Of a DNA stretch of 64,000 nucleotides, positions 26,477-34,894 are shown one piece after another; within the stretch, counting starts at the first letter, position 1; each line of letters opens with the position of its first letter. This stretch comes from Halobacillus_A sp043497005. Its GTDB lineage: Bacteria; Bacillota; Bacilli; Bacillales; Halobacillaceae. Made by a program: the position numbers and the translations under genes. Under the pieces are notes generated by a model, which searched no databases, was not told the origin of the DNA, and saw nothing but the letters and a program-made list of their open reading frames with translations. The stretch covers positions 1,054,001-1,118,000 of the forward strand of contig NZ_JBIEKE010000001.1 of the NCBI RefSeq assembly GCF_043497005.1, given 5' to 3'.

Positions 26477-27640
26477 ATGTATGAGGTGAAGATGCCGAGG
26501 CTTGGGGTTACGATGCAAAACGGTACGATCAATCAATGGCTTGTAGATGAAGGCGAGGAAGTGAATAAAGGGGATTTTATTTTTGAGATTGAAACAGAGA
26601 AATCAACGCTCGAAATCGAAGCCCAAGAATCCGGGGTGTTAAAAAAAGTCATCGTTTCAGGAGGTGAGGAAGTACCTGTGAATACGATCGTTGGGATTAT
26701 TGCCGATGCTGATGAAGACGTCGATGTGTCAGCATACCTCAACCCTTCTTCAAATGAACAGAAACAAGAAAGTTTATCTAGTGCAGAAACTACTAATGTG
26801 GCTACAGCTGTTAAAAGTAAACGAAAAAAAGCCGTTCCGCGAGCTCGTAAACTTGCCAAAGAAATGGGTATTTCCTTAGACGAAATTGAGGGAACGGGAA
26901 AATATGGTCTGATTACCGTTGAAGATGTAAAAGGATTTGTAAGTGCAGACACAGATTCTCAGCTGACGGTTAAAGAAACTATTTCACTCAACCATGTGAA
27001 AAAAGCGATGGGCGACAACATGCTGAAAAGCTGGCAGACCATTCCTCAGTTCACACAAATGGTGACGGTTCGTATGGAGAATGTTTTAGCCGTGAAAAAA
27101 GAATTAGAAGTGTCATTAAATGACCTGCTCGTTAAAGCCGTCGGTCAAGCTGCTGCCGATTATCCTATCGTAAATAGCCAGCTTAGCAAGGATAAGAAAG
27201 TGAATATTTTTGAACAAGTCAATGTATCAGTCGCTGTTAATAGTTCGCACGGACTTGTCGTACCGGTTTTGAAAAACGTACCTGAAAAACGTGTAGACGA
27301 AATTTCCAAAGAAGTAAAGGAATTAGCAAAGAAAGCCGAAGCAAATGAGCTGAGGCCGGAGGACTACGTGGATGGCACAATCACAGTTTCTAATCTAGGC
27401 AGCGTAGGTATTGAGTCGGGGACACCTATCATAAACAGCCCGCAATCAACGATTGTATTTGCAGGTGCCATTAAGAACACTCCTATCGTAAACGAAGAGG
27501 GTGAGGTGGTGGTTGCTCCGGTGATGTCCCTATCCATCTGTTATGATCACCGCTTTATTGACGGGATAACCGGCGCGGAGTTTACAAATCAACTGAGAGA
27601 TCGATTAGAGAGGCTGAGCGTTGAGGATGTAATCTCTTAA
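26477..27640 (+). CDS. acoC: Dihydrolipoamide acyltransferase E2
   Basis: 387 residues. One lipoyl domain (1-78; lipoylated Lys in EIETEKSTLEIE), a flexible linker, the peripheral-subunit-binding domain (about 118-152; VPRARKLAKEMGI...GTGKYGLITVEDV) and the catalytic domain from about 165 to the end, with DHRFIDG as the HxxxDG active site. Takes the acyl group from E1 to coenzyme A. No dihydrolipoamide dehydrogenase (E3) gene lies in this cluster, so E3 must come from elsewhere in the genome. Confidence 0.87.
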   Translation: MYEVKMPRLGVTMQNGTINQWLVDEGEEVNKGDFIFEIETEKSTLEIEAQESGVLKKVIVSGGEEVPVNTIVGIIADADEDVDVSAYLNPSSNEQKQESLSSAETTNVATAVKSKRKKAVPRARKLAKEMGISLDEIEGTGKYGLITVEDVKGFVSADTDSQLTVKETISLNHVKKAMGDNMLKSWQTIPQFTQMVTVRMENVLAVKKELEVSLNDLLVKAVGQAAADYPIVNSQLSKDKKVNIFEQVNVSVAVNSSHGLVVPVLKNVPEKRVDEISKEVKELAKKAEANELRPEDYVDGTITVSNLGSVGIESGTPIINSPQSTIVFAGAIKNTPIVNEEGEVVVAPVMSLSICYDHRFIDGITGAEFTNQLRDRLERLSVEDVIS

Positions 27641-27666
27641 TCTACTTTTCAGGAAAGAGGGATGGT

Positions 27667-28434
27667 ATGAGATTAAAAGATAAAGTAGCCATAATTACAG
27701 GTGCAGGCAGTGGACAAGGCAAAGAGGCCGCGAAACTATTCGCGGCCCAGGGTGCTCGTGTAATTATTGCAGAGTGGAAGGAAGAGCATGGAAAGAATGT
27801 AGAGCAGGAAATAGGAGAGGAAGGTAACAACGCCACATTCATTCAAACAGACATCTCTAATGAAGAAAACGTAAAAAAGCTAGTTGAGCAAGTAGTTCAT
27901 GAGGAACAACGAATTGATATTCTGTTTAACAATGCCGGGGTTGGTTTTTCTTCCCGTTCGAAATATCAAATGGCCTCGGTGCTTGAGACGCCGCTTGAGG
28001 ATTGGAACCAAATTTTATCGATTAACTTAAATGGCACCTACTTAATGTGTAAACACATACTGCCGATTATGATCGAGCAGCAATCAGGCAGCATTGTAAA
28101 TAATTCCTCGCTAAACGGCATTCTTGGCGTAACTGGAGCAGATGCCTATACAGCTTCAAAAGGCGGGGTGGTCGCTTTAAGCCGAGTCATGGCTGTTGAT
28201 TATGGCAAGCATAATATTCGGGTGAACTGTATTTGTCCTGGGGCAATTGACACCCCTATGATTCGAGAGGTTTTGGATGATCCAAAGATTGCTAAGAACT
28301 ACGAAGCGGGACCTCTAGGAAGAGTAGGTAAACCAGAAGAGGTGGCTCAAGCCGCGTTGTTTTTAGTATCAGAGGAAGCAAGCTACATTACGGGACTGGT
28401 TATGCCAGTAGATGGCGGATGGAGTGCTGTGTGA
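27667..28434 (+). CDS. Short-chain dehydrogenase/reductase, acetoin/diol reductase candidate
   Basis: 255-residue classical SDR: TGAGSGQGKE cofactor loop, NNAGVGF, catalytic Ser in NNSSLNG, YTASKGG active site and VMPVDGGWSAV end. It sits between E2 and the sigma-54 activator, whose ATG overlaps its stop (TGATG). An acetoin/2,3-butanediol oxidoreductase role fits the neighbours but SDR sequence alone does not show it. Confidence 0.8.
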   Translation: MRLKDKVAIITGAGSGQGKEAAKLFAAQGARVIIAEWKEEHGKNVEQEIGEEGNNATFIQTDISNEENVKKLVEQVVHEEQRIDILFNNAGVGFSSRSKYQMASVLETPLEDWNQILSINLNGTYLMCKHILPIMIEQQSGSIVNNSSLNGILGVTGADAYTASKGGVVALSRVMAVDYGKHNIRVNCICPGAIDTPMIREVLDDPKIAKNYEAGPLGRVGKPEEVAQAALFLVSEEASYITGLVMPVDGGWSAV

Positions 28435-30431
28435 TGGGAAATGATCGCTTTTTCTTACAACATAGTTATTCATCTTCTAGAGCTTCAGTAAGAGAAAGGA
28501 CCTTGCAATGGAACTGGACGAATTTCTTTAGAAAAGGAAAGGTCGCAGCAGACATTCGGCCGATGATCCTTGATTCATGGAAGCGGTCGGAACAATATGC
28601 AGTAGACCCGTTTGAAACGAAGGCCACGGTCATATGTGATGATTATGAATTAGAAAAAAGGAAAGAGAACAATAAAGAAGCCCTTACGTTAATCCGGCCC
28701 TTTATGGAAGACCTATTTGAAATTGTAGAAGGTACGAATAGCATTATTGCATTTTCGGACAATGAAGGGGTCGTGCTTGAACTTCAGGGGGATAACGATA
28801 TCACGATAAATGCTACATCAACTAATTTTAAAGTTGGCGTCCATATGAATGAGAAGTTGATTGGTACGAATTCCATTGGAACCTCCTTAGCTCTTGGACG
28901 CCCCGTACAAGTAGTCGGTGCAGAGCATTATTGCAAGGCTTGGCATACGTCTCACTGCTCGAGTGCACCTATTAAAGATCCCTGCACGAATGAAGTAATC
29001 GGAGCTTTAACATTAATCGGTTACTTACGATCTACCCATCCTCATTCTTTAGCTCTTGTAAAAACAGCAGCCGAAACAGTTGTTCGACTATTGGAACAGC
29101 AAGGGTTGAAGCATGAGCAGTATATGATTAATAACTATTTTAGTGCAGCAATGGAATCCGTGTCAGACGGGGTTCTCATATTAAATCGAAGTGGGGAAAT
29201 TATTCGGTACAATCAAGTTGCATCGCACCTATTAAAGTTGCCCGCGCACGAGCAGCGGAAATTAAAGATCCATGAGATCGAGAAATTAACACCCTTACAA
29301 AAACACTTGGACAAAGCCATTCAGGGAGATGAAGTGATCATTCAAAAAACACTTGAACTTCCACCAGAAGGACGAATTAATTTATTACTAACATCCAGAA
29401 GAATCTTGGTTGGCGGCGATCACATAGGTACCATTCTTATCTTGAAAAAGACAGTGCCAAATGAGTTACGGACAATGCGAGCAAAGTATTCTTTTTCTTC
29501 TATTGTAGGGAAGGCTAAATCTTTTGAAGGTGCCATTCACTTAGCGAAAAGAGTAGCCCCTACAGATAAAAGTGTTTTACTCGTTGGTGAGAGCGGGACA
29601 GGAAAAGAATTATTTGCTCAGGCGATTCATAGTGAAAGCTTGAGAAAGACGGAGCCGTTTCTTGCGATTAATTGTTCAGCTATACCTAAAGAATTGATTA
29701 CAAGTGAACTTTTTGGCTATGTTGATGGAGCTTTTACAAATGCATCAAGAGGCGGTAAAAAAGGTAAATTTGAAGCCGCGGACAGGGGAACTATCTTTTT
29801 AGATGAAATAGGGGACATGCCCTTAGACCTACAAACTCATCTGCTTCGAGTTTTAGAGGAGCAGGAAATCACCCCTGTTGGAGCGATCCAGTCAAAGCCA
29901 ATTGATGTACGAGTAATTGCTGCTACGAACCATGATTTATTCAAGCTTGTGCAAGAGAAAAAATTCCGCCTTGATCTTTTTTACCGGTTAAATGTAATTT
30001 CCATTCCTATTCCTCCTTTACGTAAAAGAAAGGAAGACATTAAGCTTCTCGCCGAAACTTTTTTACCAACTAAGAAGCTTAGTAACGACGTACTGGAAAG
30101 CTTTTACCTTTATTCTTGGCCAGGAAACTTAAGAGAGTTAAAAAATGTTTTAGAGCAAATGGAGCTTCTCGGGGATGGAGAAGAACTGGAGGCAGAAGCG
30201 TTGCCTTCTTATATGAAAAACCAATTAGAGGAAGACGATCAAGAGGACAATACCCTCTATCAATCTTATGCTGATCAAACAAAGAAAGAATCACTAATCA
30301 TTGCTCTTAAGGAGAACAAAAGTGTTGGAGCTGCTGCTAGGAGGTTAGGGGTTTCCTCGAGCACCGTTTACCGTTGGGCGCAAGTGTACGGGATAGAGAT
30401 AAAGAAAGTGAGAGACGAAAAAAAGATATAG
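28434..30431 (+). CDS. acoR: Sigma-54-dependent activator, AcoR-like
   Basis: 665 residues. Order: N-terminal GAF-type sensor (about 70-205), PAS domain (about 235-325), AAA+ domain (about 345-570; Walker A GESGTGKE, Walker B FLDEIGDM, RLDLFYRLN) and a C-terminal Fis-type HTH (GAAARRLGVSSSTVYRWA). The sigma-54-contact loop reads GAFTNA, not the near-invariant GAFTGA. ATG at 28434 overlaps the SDR stop and is 9 nt behind GGAG; ATG 28419 lacks a ribosome site. It should activate the -24/-12 promoter at 23514. Confidence 0.88.
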   Translation: MGNDRFFLQHSYSSSRASVRERTLQWNWTNFFRKGKVAADIRPMILDSWKRSEQYAVDPFETKATVICDDYELEKRKENNKEALTLIRPFMEDLFEIVEGTNSIIAFSDNEGVVLELQGDNDITINATSTNFKVGVHMNEKLIGTNSIGTSLALGRPVQVVGAEHYCKAWHTSHCSSAPIKDPCTNEVIGALTLIGYLRSTHPHSLALVKTAAETVVRLLEQQGLKHEQYMINNYFSAAMESVSDGVLILNRSGEIIRYNQVASHLLKLPAHEQRKLKIHEIEKLTPLQKHLDKAIQGDEVIIQKTLELPPEGRINLLLTSRRILVGGDHIGTILILKKTVPNELRTMRAKYSFSSIVGKAKSFEGAIHLAKRVAPTDKSVLLVGESGTGKELFAQAIHSESLRKTEPFLAINCSAIPKELITSELFGYVDGAFTNASRGGKKGKFEAADRGTIFLDEIGDMPLDLQTHLLRVLEEQEITPVGAIQSKPIDVRVIAATNHDLFKLVQEKKFRLDLFYRLNVISIPIPPLRKRKEDIKLLAETFLPTKKLSNDVLESFYLYSWPGNLRELKNVLEQMELLGDGEELEAEALPSYMKNQLEEDDQEDNTLYQSYADQTKKESLIIALKENKSVGAAARRLGVSSSTVYRWAQVYGIEIKKVRDEKKI

Positions 30432-30447
30432 AAAGCAGGTGGTTTAT

Positions 30448-31488
30448 ATGAAAGCAGCCATTTTTAGAGGAGCGCAGTCAATGGAAGTAAATAAGGTTGC
30501 TCCTTTAGCGTGCGGAGATCATGATATTATTTTAAGAGTTCGTTCATGTGGGATCTGTGGTTCGGACTTACATTCAATGAGAACAGGAGACTTTGTATCC
30601 GAAGGGCAAATTATGGGACATGAATTTGTAGGAGAAGTCACGGAGACAGGTTCAAATGTCAAAGGCATACAGAGCGGTGATCGAGTAGTCGGCTCTTCTG
30701 CCGTTTTTTGCGGGGAATGCCAGTGGTGTCAAACAGGAGATTTTATTTACTGTCCAGAATTATTTCATACCGCCATAGGATATGGACGCCCAGGCGGCTT
30801 TTCTGAATATGTAAGAATTGAAAACGCGCTGTTGGATCAAACCGTTTTTCACGTTCCAGAGAATTTACTAGATGAGGAAGCGGCTTTAATGGAACCTTTA
30901 GGTGTAGCCGCTCTGACCGTCTCTAAAGTACACCGGGCATCATTCAAACGAGCGGTCATCTTAGGTGGAGGGATTATAGGAAACTTAACGGCTCAATTAT
31001 TGAAAAATGTATATAACTATGAAGTGGTCGTTTCCGAACCCTCCGAACTGCGGAGAAATAAAGCCCATGGGGTAGACCACACCATTAATCCTTTTGAACA
31101 GGATTTAATACCATTTCTTCAAGAACTATGGGGAGAAGGGAAATATCACTTTGGTTCAGGAGGGTTAGCCGATCTTGTAATAGACTGTGCCGGGGGCAGA
31201 CAAACGTTTATACAGAGTTTAGAAGCCGTAAGGAGTAAAGGGATTATTGGCGTTGTAGCTCTTCCGGATCAGCCTGTACCTGTTAACTTAATGAGGGTCG
31301 TGCATAAAGCCCCTGAAATTATCGGTGTGCTTGGATCAGATATGGGGGCGGCCGTTCAATACGCATCAGAAGGAAAAGTAAACCTGAATGCACTGGTCAG
31401 CCATTCGTATGACCTTGAAGATATAGAGGAAGCCTTTAAAATCCAGCAAAAAGCAGAGGATTCCGTAAAAGTAGTCGTAAAACCGTAA
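30448..31488 (+). CDS. Zinc alcohol dehydrogenase, 2,3-butanediol/sorbitol dehydrogenase-like (MDR)
   Basis: 346 residues. Catalytic zinc ligands Cys in SCGICGSDLHS and GHEF; the structural zinc site has Cys in FCGECQWCQTGDFIYC; the NAD loop is LGGGIIGNL. ATG at 30448 lies 6 nt behind AGGTGG; the GTG at 30439 is inside that site. Last gene of the acetoin-dehydrogenase-like group. With the SDR it could oxidise 2,3-butanediol to acetoin for AcoABC; this is inferred from context. Confidence 0.8.
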   Translation: MKAAIFRGAQSMEVNKVAPLACGDHDIILRVRSCGICGSDLHSMRTGDFVSEGQIMGHEFVGEVTETGSNVKGIQSGDRVVGSSAVFCGECQWCQTGDFIYCPELFHTAIGYGRPGGFSEYVRIENALLDQTVFHVPENLLDEEAALMEPLGVAALTVSKVHRASFKRAVILGGGIIGNLTAQLLKNVYNYEVVVSEPSELRRNKAHGVDHTINPFEQDLIPFLQELWGEGKYHFGSGGLADLVIDCAGGRQTFIQSLEAVRSKGIIGVVALPDQPVPVNLMRVVHKAPEIIGVLGSDMGAAVQYASEGKVNLNALVSHSYDLEDIEEAFKIQQKAEDSVKVVVKP

Positions 31489-31503
31489 AATCATATAAAA
31501 ACC

Positions 31504-31610
31504 GGTACCAGGTACATAGAAGATAAATACGTGTACCTGGTACACAGAGAAAAAAGAAAAAAAGAATTTGGTACCAGGTACATAGAAGACGTTAAAGTGT
31601 ACCTGGTACT
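31504..31610. repeat. GTACCWGGTAC array, 2 + 2 copies
   Basis: Cores at 31505 (A) and 31533 (T), then 31571 (A) and 31599 (T). Each pair is an inverted 28-bp-phased doublet; the two doublets are 38 bp apart. Each doublet can form a hairpin of about 14 bp, and the second is followed by TTTTTATT, so it could also terminate transcription ahead of the next regulator. Confidence 0.9.
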
Positions 31611-31628
31611 TTTTATTGGGGGAATACT

Positions 31629-31656
31629 TTGACAACTTTATAAAGCTGGCTAATAA
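31629..31656 (+). promoter_or_regulatory. Sigma-A promoter of the PAS/sigma-54 activator gene
   Basis: TTGACA (31629-31634), 16-bp spacer, TAATAA (31651-31656), 35 nt before the start codon and 20 bp after the last repeat core. Gives the activator a housekeeping promoter separate from the sigma-54 operon it controls. Confidence 0.7.
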
Positions 31657-31690
31657 TAGAGTTACAAATGAACGGAGTAGGAGGCGAAAT

Positions 31691-33130
31691 ATGAAACCAT
31701 CGCTGGAGCAAAATGAACAAGAAGTTAAGCATTCTTTACCGCAAAACCTGCATCTACTTGATTCTATCATTCAGTCCAGTTACGACGGAATTTTTGTAGC
31801 GGATGCTTCAGGAATCGGGTGGACAATGAATGATGCGTATACTCGGATAACAGGCGTCCCTAAGCATAAACTTCTGCACCGCAATCTAAAAGAAGCAATC
31901 GATGAGGGGATTATCTCTGATTCGGTAACGTATAAAGTTTTAGAGGAAAAGAAAGCGGTTACAATCGTTCAGAATGTGAATGGAGTTGAAGTGCTTGCGA
32001 CGGGGAGCCCTGTAAAAGGGGAAGATGGGAAAATCTCGCACGTGGTCACGAATATTCGCAATCTGCGAGATTTGAATTATTTAAAATTCGAGCTCCACTC
32101 TTCTGAAGATACAATGGAATGGGACATAAAAGAAACGAAGCCGCCGGTACGGCAGGAGTCGAACCTTCCTCCTAAAGGGGTGACGGCTAAAAGTAAAAAG
32201 ATGAAGGAAGCTTTTAGAGTAGCTGAGAAGGTAGCTAAGGTGAATTCGACCGTTCTGCTTACAGGAGAGACGGGTGTGGGTAAAGAGATTATCGCTAACT
32301 TCATTCATCAAAACAGTCCGTATTCGACCCGCGAATTTATTAAAGTCAACTGTGGTGCTATTCCCTCTACATTATTGGAAGCTGAATTATTCGGCTATGA
32401 AAAAGGTTCGTTTACTGGCGCGGCGGCAAACGGAAAGGCGGGACTTTTTGAAAAAGCCAACGGAGGAACGATTTTATTAGATGAAATTGGAGAAATTCCA
32501 CCAGAGTTTCAAGTGAAGCTTCTGCGGGTGCTTCAAGAGAAAGAGATTCGAAGGGTCGGAGGCACTCAGCAAATTCCACTGCAGCTGCGTATCATCGCTG
32601 CTACTAATCAAGATCTAAAGCAGCTCGTAGTTGAAGGGAAATTTCGCGAGGATTTGTATTATCGTTTAAACGTGATCCCCATATCGATTGCTCCATTGCG
32701 AGAGCGGCGGGAGGACATTACACCAGTTGCATTTTTTTATCTACGCCGATTAAATGAATCGTATCATTTCAATAAAACACTGCATCCTGACACGCTGCCC
32801 ATTTTGGAACAGTATGATTGGCATGGGAACATCAGGGAGCTGGAAAATGTGCTGGAACGGGCCGCAGTGATTTCTGATCATGAAGAGATTCAGCCTTCTG
32901 ACTTGTCGATTACTACTCAGGAAGAAGAGTCTTCCAAATGGAAGCAGTTGGACTTAAAACAAAAAGTTATTCGTTATGAATTGTCACTCATTAGAGAAGC
33001 TTTAGCAGAACATACAACGACTAGAAAAGCAGCTGAAGTGCTCGGGATCAGCCAATCTTCTCTAGTGAAAAAGTTGAACAAGTATCCAATCAATGATCAG
33101 GAATACGTCCATGAAGAGGGGCATCTATAG
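31691..33130 (+). CDS. PAS-domain sigma-54-dependent transcriptional activator
   Basis: 479 residues. PAS sensor at about 20-135 (LDSIIQSSYDGIFVADASG), AAA+ domain about 160-395 (Walker A TGETGVGKE, sigma-54 loop GSFTGA, Walker B LLDEIGEIP, REDLYYRLN), C-terminal Fis-type HTH (TTRKAAEVLGISQSSLVKKL). ATG at 31691 follows AGGAGGCGAAAT. An earlier in-frame start would lie in the promoter. It directly precedes a -24/-12 promoter and the acyl-CoA ligase operon, so it is the likely activator, as LvaR is for the lva operon of Pseudomonas putida. Confidence 0.88.
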   Translation: MKPSLEQNEQEVKHSLPQNLHLLDSIIQSSYDGIFVADASGIGWTMNDAYTRITGVPKHKLLHRNLKEAIDEGIISDSVTYKVLEEKKAVTIVQNVNGVEVLATGSPVKGEDGKISHVVTNIRNLRDLNYLKFELHSSEDTMEWDIKETKPPVRQESNLPPKGVTAKSKKMKEAFRVAEKVAKVNSTVLLTGETGVGKEIIANFIHQNSPYSTREFIKVNCGAIPSTLLEAELFGYEKGSFTGAAANGKAGLFEKANGGTILLDEIGEIPPEFQVKLLRVLQEKEIRRVGGTQQIPLQLRIIAATNQDLKQLVVEGKFREDLYYRLNVIPISIAPLRERREDITPVAFFYLRRLNESYHFNKTLHPDTLPILEQYDWHGNIRELENVLERAAVISDHEEIQPSDLSITTQEEESSKWKQLDLKQKVIRYELSLIREALAEHTTTRKAAEVLGISQSSLVKKLNKYPINDQEYVHEEGHL

Positions 33131-33162
33131 CCTCTCTTTTTTGATTCGTTTATTCCTTTGTT

Positions 33163-33178
33163 GATTCTTTTATGAATC
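33163..33178 (+). promoter_or_regulatory. Candidate activator-binding palindrome
   Basis: GATTC-N6-GAATC, centred about 84 bp upstream of the -12 element at 33254. Position is right for an enhancer-type site of the PAS activator. A related half (TTGATTCGTTTATTC) lies at 33141-33155. Tentative. Confidence 0.45.
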
Positions 33179-33239
33179 GCATGAGCAGACTCCCTTTTAC
33201 ATAAATACTGAATTTTCACAATTATTCAAAATAAAAAAG

Positions 33240-33256
33240 TTGGCATGATTCTTGCT
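33240..33256 (+). promoter_or_regulatory. Sigma-54 (-24/-12) promoter of the 4-hydroxyacid-type operon
   Basis: TTGGCATGATTCTTGCT, with GG (33242-43) and GC (33254-55) 10 nt apart, nearly identical to the promoter at 23514. It lies 46 nt before the ligase start codon. Confidence 0.87.
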
Positions 33257-33301
33257 TGTATAAGAGTGAAGGTATTTTTAAAAAAGGGGAGGATTGTCCT
33301 C

Positions 33302-34891
33302 ATGAAAAAAGAACGGATTCATGATCGGGAAGTTTACGCATATGATACGCGCCCTGCCAGCGTGTGGGAACTTTTTGAGCAAACGGTACAAAATCATCCG
33401 TCAAGAGAAGCGGTTGTCTATGAGTGCAGACGCATCACGTATGAAGAATTGATGAAGCAAGTGAAAAAAATAAGTGCTTATTTGCATTATGAATGTTCGT
33501 TAGAAAAGGGAGATCGACTGGCTTTACTCGTCGGAAACCGGGCTGAATTTATTCAAATGTTTCTCGCGTGTACAAGCTTAGGGATCATTGTGGTACCGTT
33601 GAATTTACGTTCATCGGTTCAAGAGCTAATCAACATGATGGACCAGGCTGAAGCCCGAGTACTCTTCGTTGAAGAAGGATTTGATGACGTCGTTCAGAAG
33701 TGGAAAGGAACACACCCAGAATCATTAGTGATTGGGACGAAAGATGTGGATAAGGGATTATTATATGACCAATTTGAATCTTTGCTGCATCACGCTTTTC
33801 CTGAAGCTGATTACCCCAATCTGCAAGAGGAAGATCCTCTTTATATTATGTACACATCTGGTACGACTGGACTTCCGAAAGGAGCGATTGGAAGTCATGT
33901 GAACATCATTCACAGTGCGCTTCATTATAAAGAGGTATTTCAAGCGAAGGAACCCGTGCGAACGTTAATCGCTGTGCCGTTGTTTCACGTCACGGGCTTA
34001 ATTGGGCAATTATTTTATATGCTGCTCGTCGGTGGAACTAATGTTTTAATGAAACGTTATCAGACAGGGAAATTCATTGAACTGATAGAAAAGGAAGAGA
34101 TCACGTTTTTATTTAATGTCCCAACGATTTACATTATGATGTTGAGCCATCATACATTTGAGCCTGAAAATATGCGTTCCCTGGATATTGCAGCCTTCGG
34201 AGGGGCGCCAATGTCACAGGAAACGATAGAGTCTTTAATGAAAGCGCTTCCTTTTATTCGTCTGCACAACGCTTATGGTGCGACGGAAACATCTTCTCCA
34301 GCTACCATTACTCCTAAAATTGAAGGGTTTTCTCGAATTGCTTCGATCGGACAGCCCGTTCCTGCAGGAGAGATTAAAGTAGTGGATGAGGATGGGATCG
34401 AAGTGCCTCCGGGAGAAGTCGGGGAATTATTCATTAGAGGGCCGATGATCGTGCCTGGATATTGGAAGAACGATGAAGCGAATTTGAGTTCTTTTGTAGA
34501 GGGGTATTGGAAATCTGGAGATATGGCGATGGTAGACGAAAAAAATTTCGTCTATTTAATGGATCGTAAGAAGAACATTATTAATCGAGGTGGAGAAAAA
34601 GTTTTTTCTGCTGAAGTGGAGAATGTGTTATACGGTCATAAGGATGTGTTAGAAGCAGCGATTGTCGGGATTCCTGATGAAATTTTTGGAGAAGAAGTGA
34701 AAGCTTTTATCGTGCCAAAAGAAGGGAGCACCCCGACAGAGGATGACATCCAGCAGTTTATGAAAGAGCGGGTCGCCGATTATAAAGTACCGAAACAAGT
34801 GGTGTTCATTGACCATCTCCCGCGAAATCCTGGAGGAAAAATACTAAAACAGCGTCTAGCGGATGTACAAAACATGAAAGGCAGGGGATGA
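33302..34891 (+). CDS. Acyl-CoA synthetase (class I adenylate-forming)
   Basis: 529 residues. P-loop YTSGTTGLPKGA, adenine-site YGATETSSP, hinge-linked GYWKSGDMA, and catalytic Lys in PRNPGGKILKQ. ATG at 33302 lies behind GGGGAGGA; an in-frame start at 33245 falls inside the sigma-54 promoter and can be excluded. It would activate a carboxylic acid to its CoA ester, the first step of the operon; LvaE is the corresponding enzyme in levulinate catabolism. The acid cannot be read from the sequence. Confidence 0.87.
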   Translation: MKKERIHDREVYAYDTRPASVWELFEQTVQNHPSREAVVYECRRITYEELMKQVKKISAYLHYECSLEKGDRLALLVGNRAEFIQMFLACTSLGIIVVPLNLRSSVQELINMMDQAEARVLFVEEGFDDVVQKWKGTHPESLVIGTKDVDKGLLYDQFESLLHHAFPEADYPNLQEEDPLYIMYTSGTTGLPKGAIGSHVNIIHSALHYKEVFQAKEPVRTLIAVPLFHVTGLIGQLFYMLLVGGTNVLMKRYQTGKFIELIEKEEITFLFNVPTIYIMMLSHHTFEPENMRSLDIAAFGGAPMSQETIESLMKALPFIRLHNAYGATETSSPATITPKIEGFSRIASIGQPVPAGEIKVVDEDGIEVPPGEVGELFIRGPMIVPGYWKNDEANLSSFVEGYWKSGDMAMVDEKNFVYLMDRKKNIINRGGEKVFSAEVENVLYGHKDVLEAAIVGIPDEIFGEEVKAFIVPKEGSTPTEDDIQQFMKERVADYKVPKQVVFIDHLPRNPGGKILKQRLADVQNMKGRG

Positions 34892-34894
34892 AAG

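Noticed and set aside
26533..26952. 139-residue minus-strand open frame
   Set aside because: It is the shadow of the E2 lipoyl and linker region (Ser/Thr-rich complement of acidic codons).
31366..31770. 134-residue minus-strand open frame rich in Tyr/Phe
   Set aside because: It reads through the repeat array (repeated YQVH-type peptides from GTACCWGGTAC) and has no independent support.
33245..33301. Upstream start of the acyl-CoA ligase at 33245
   Set aside because: It lies within the sigma-54 promoter, upstream of the expected transcription start.
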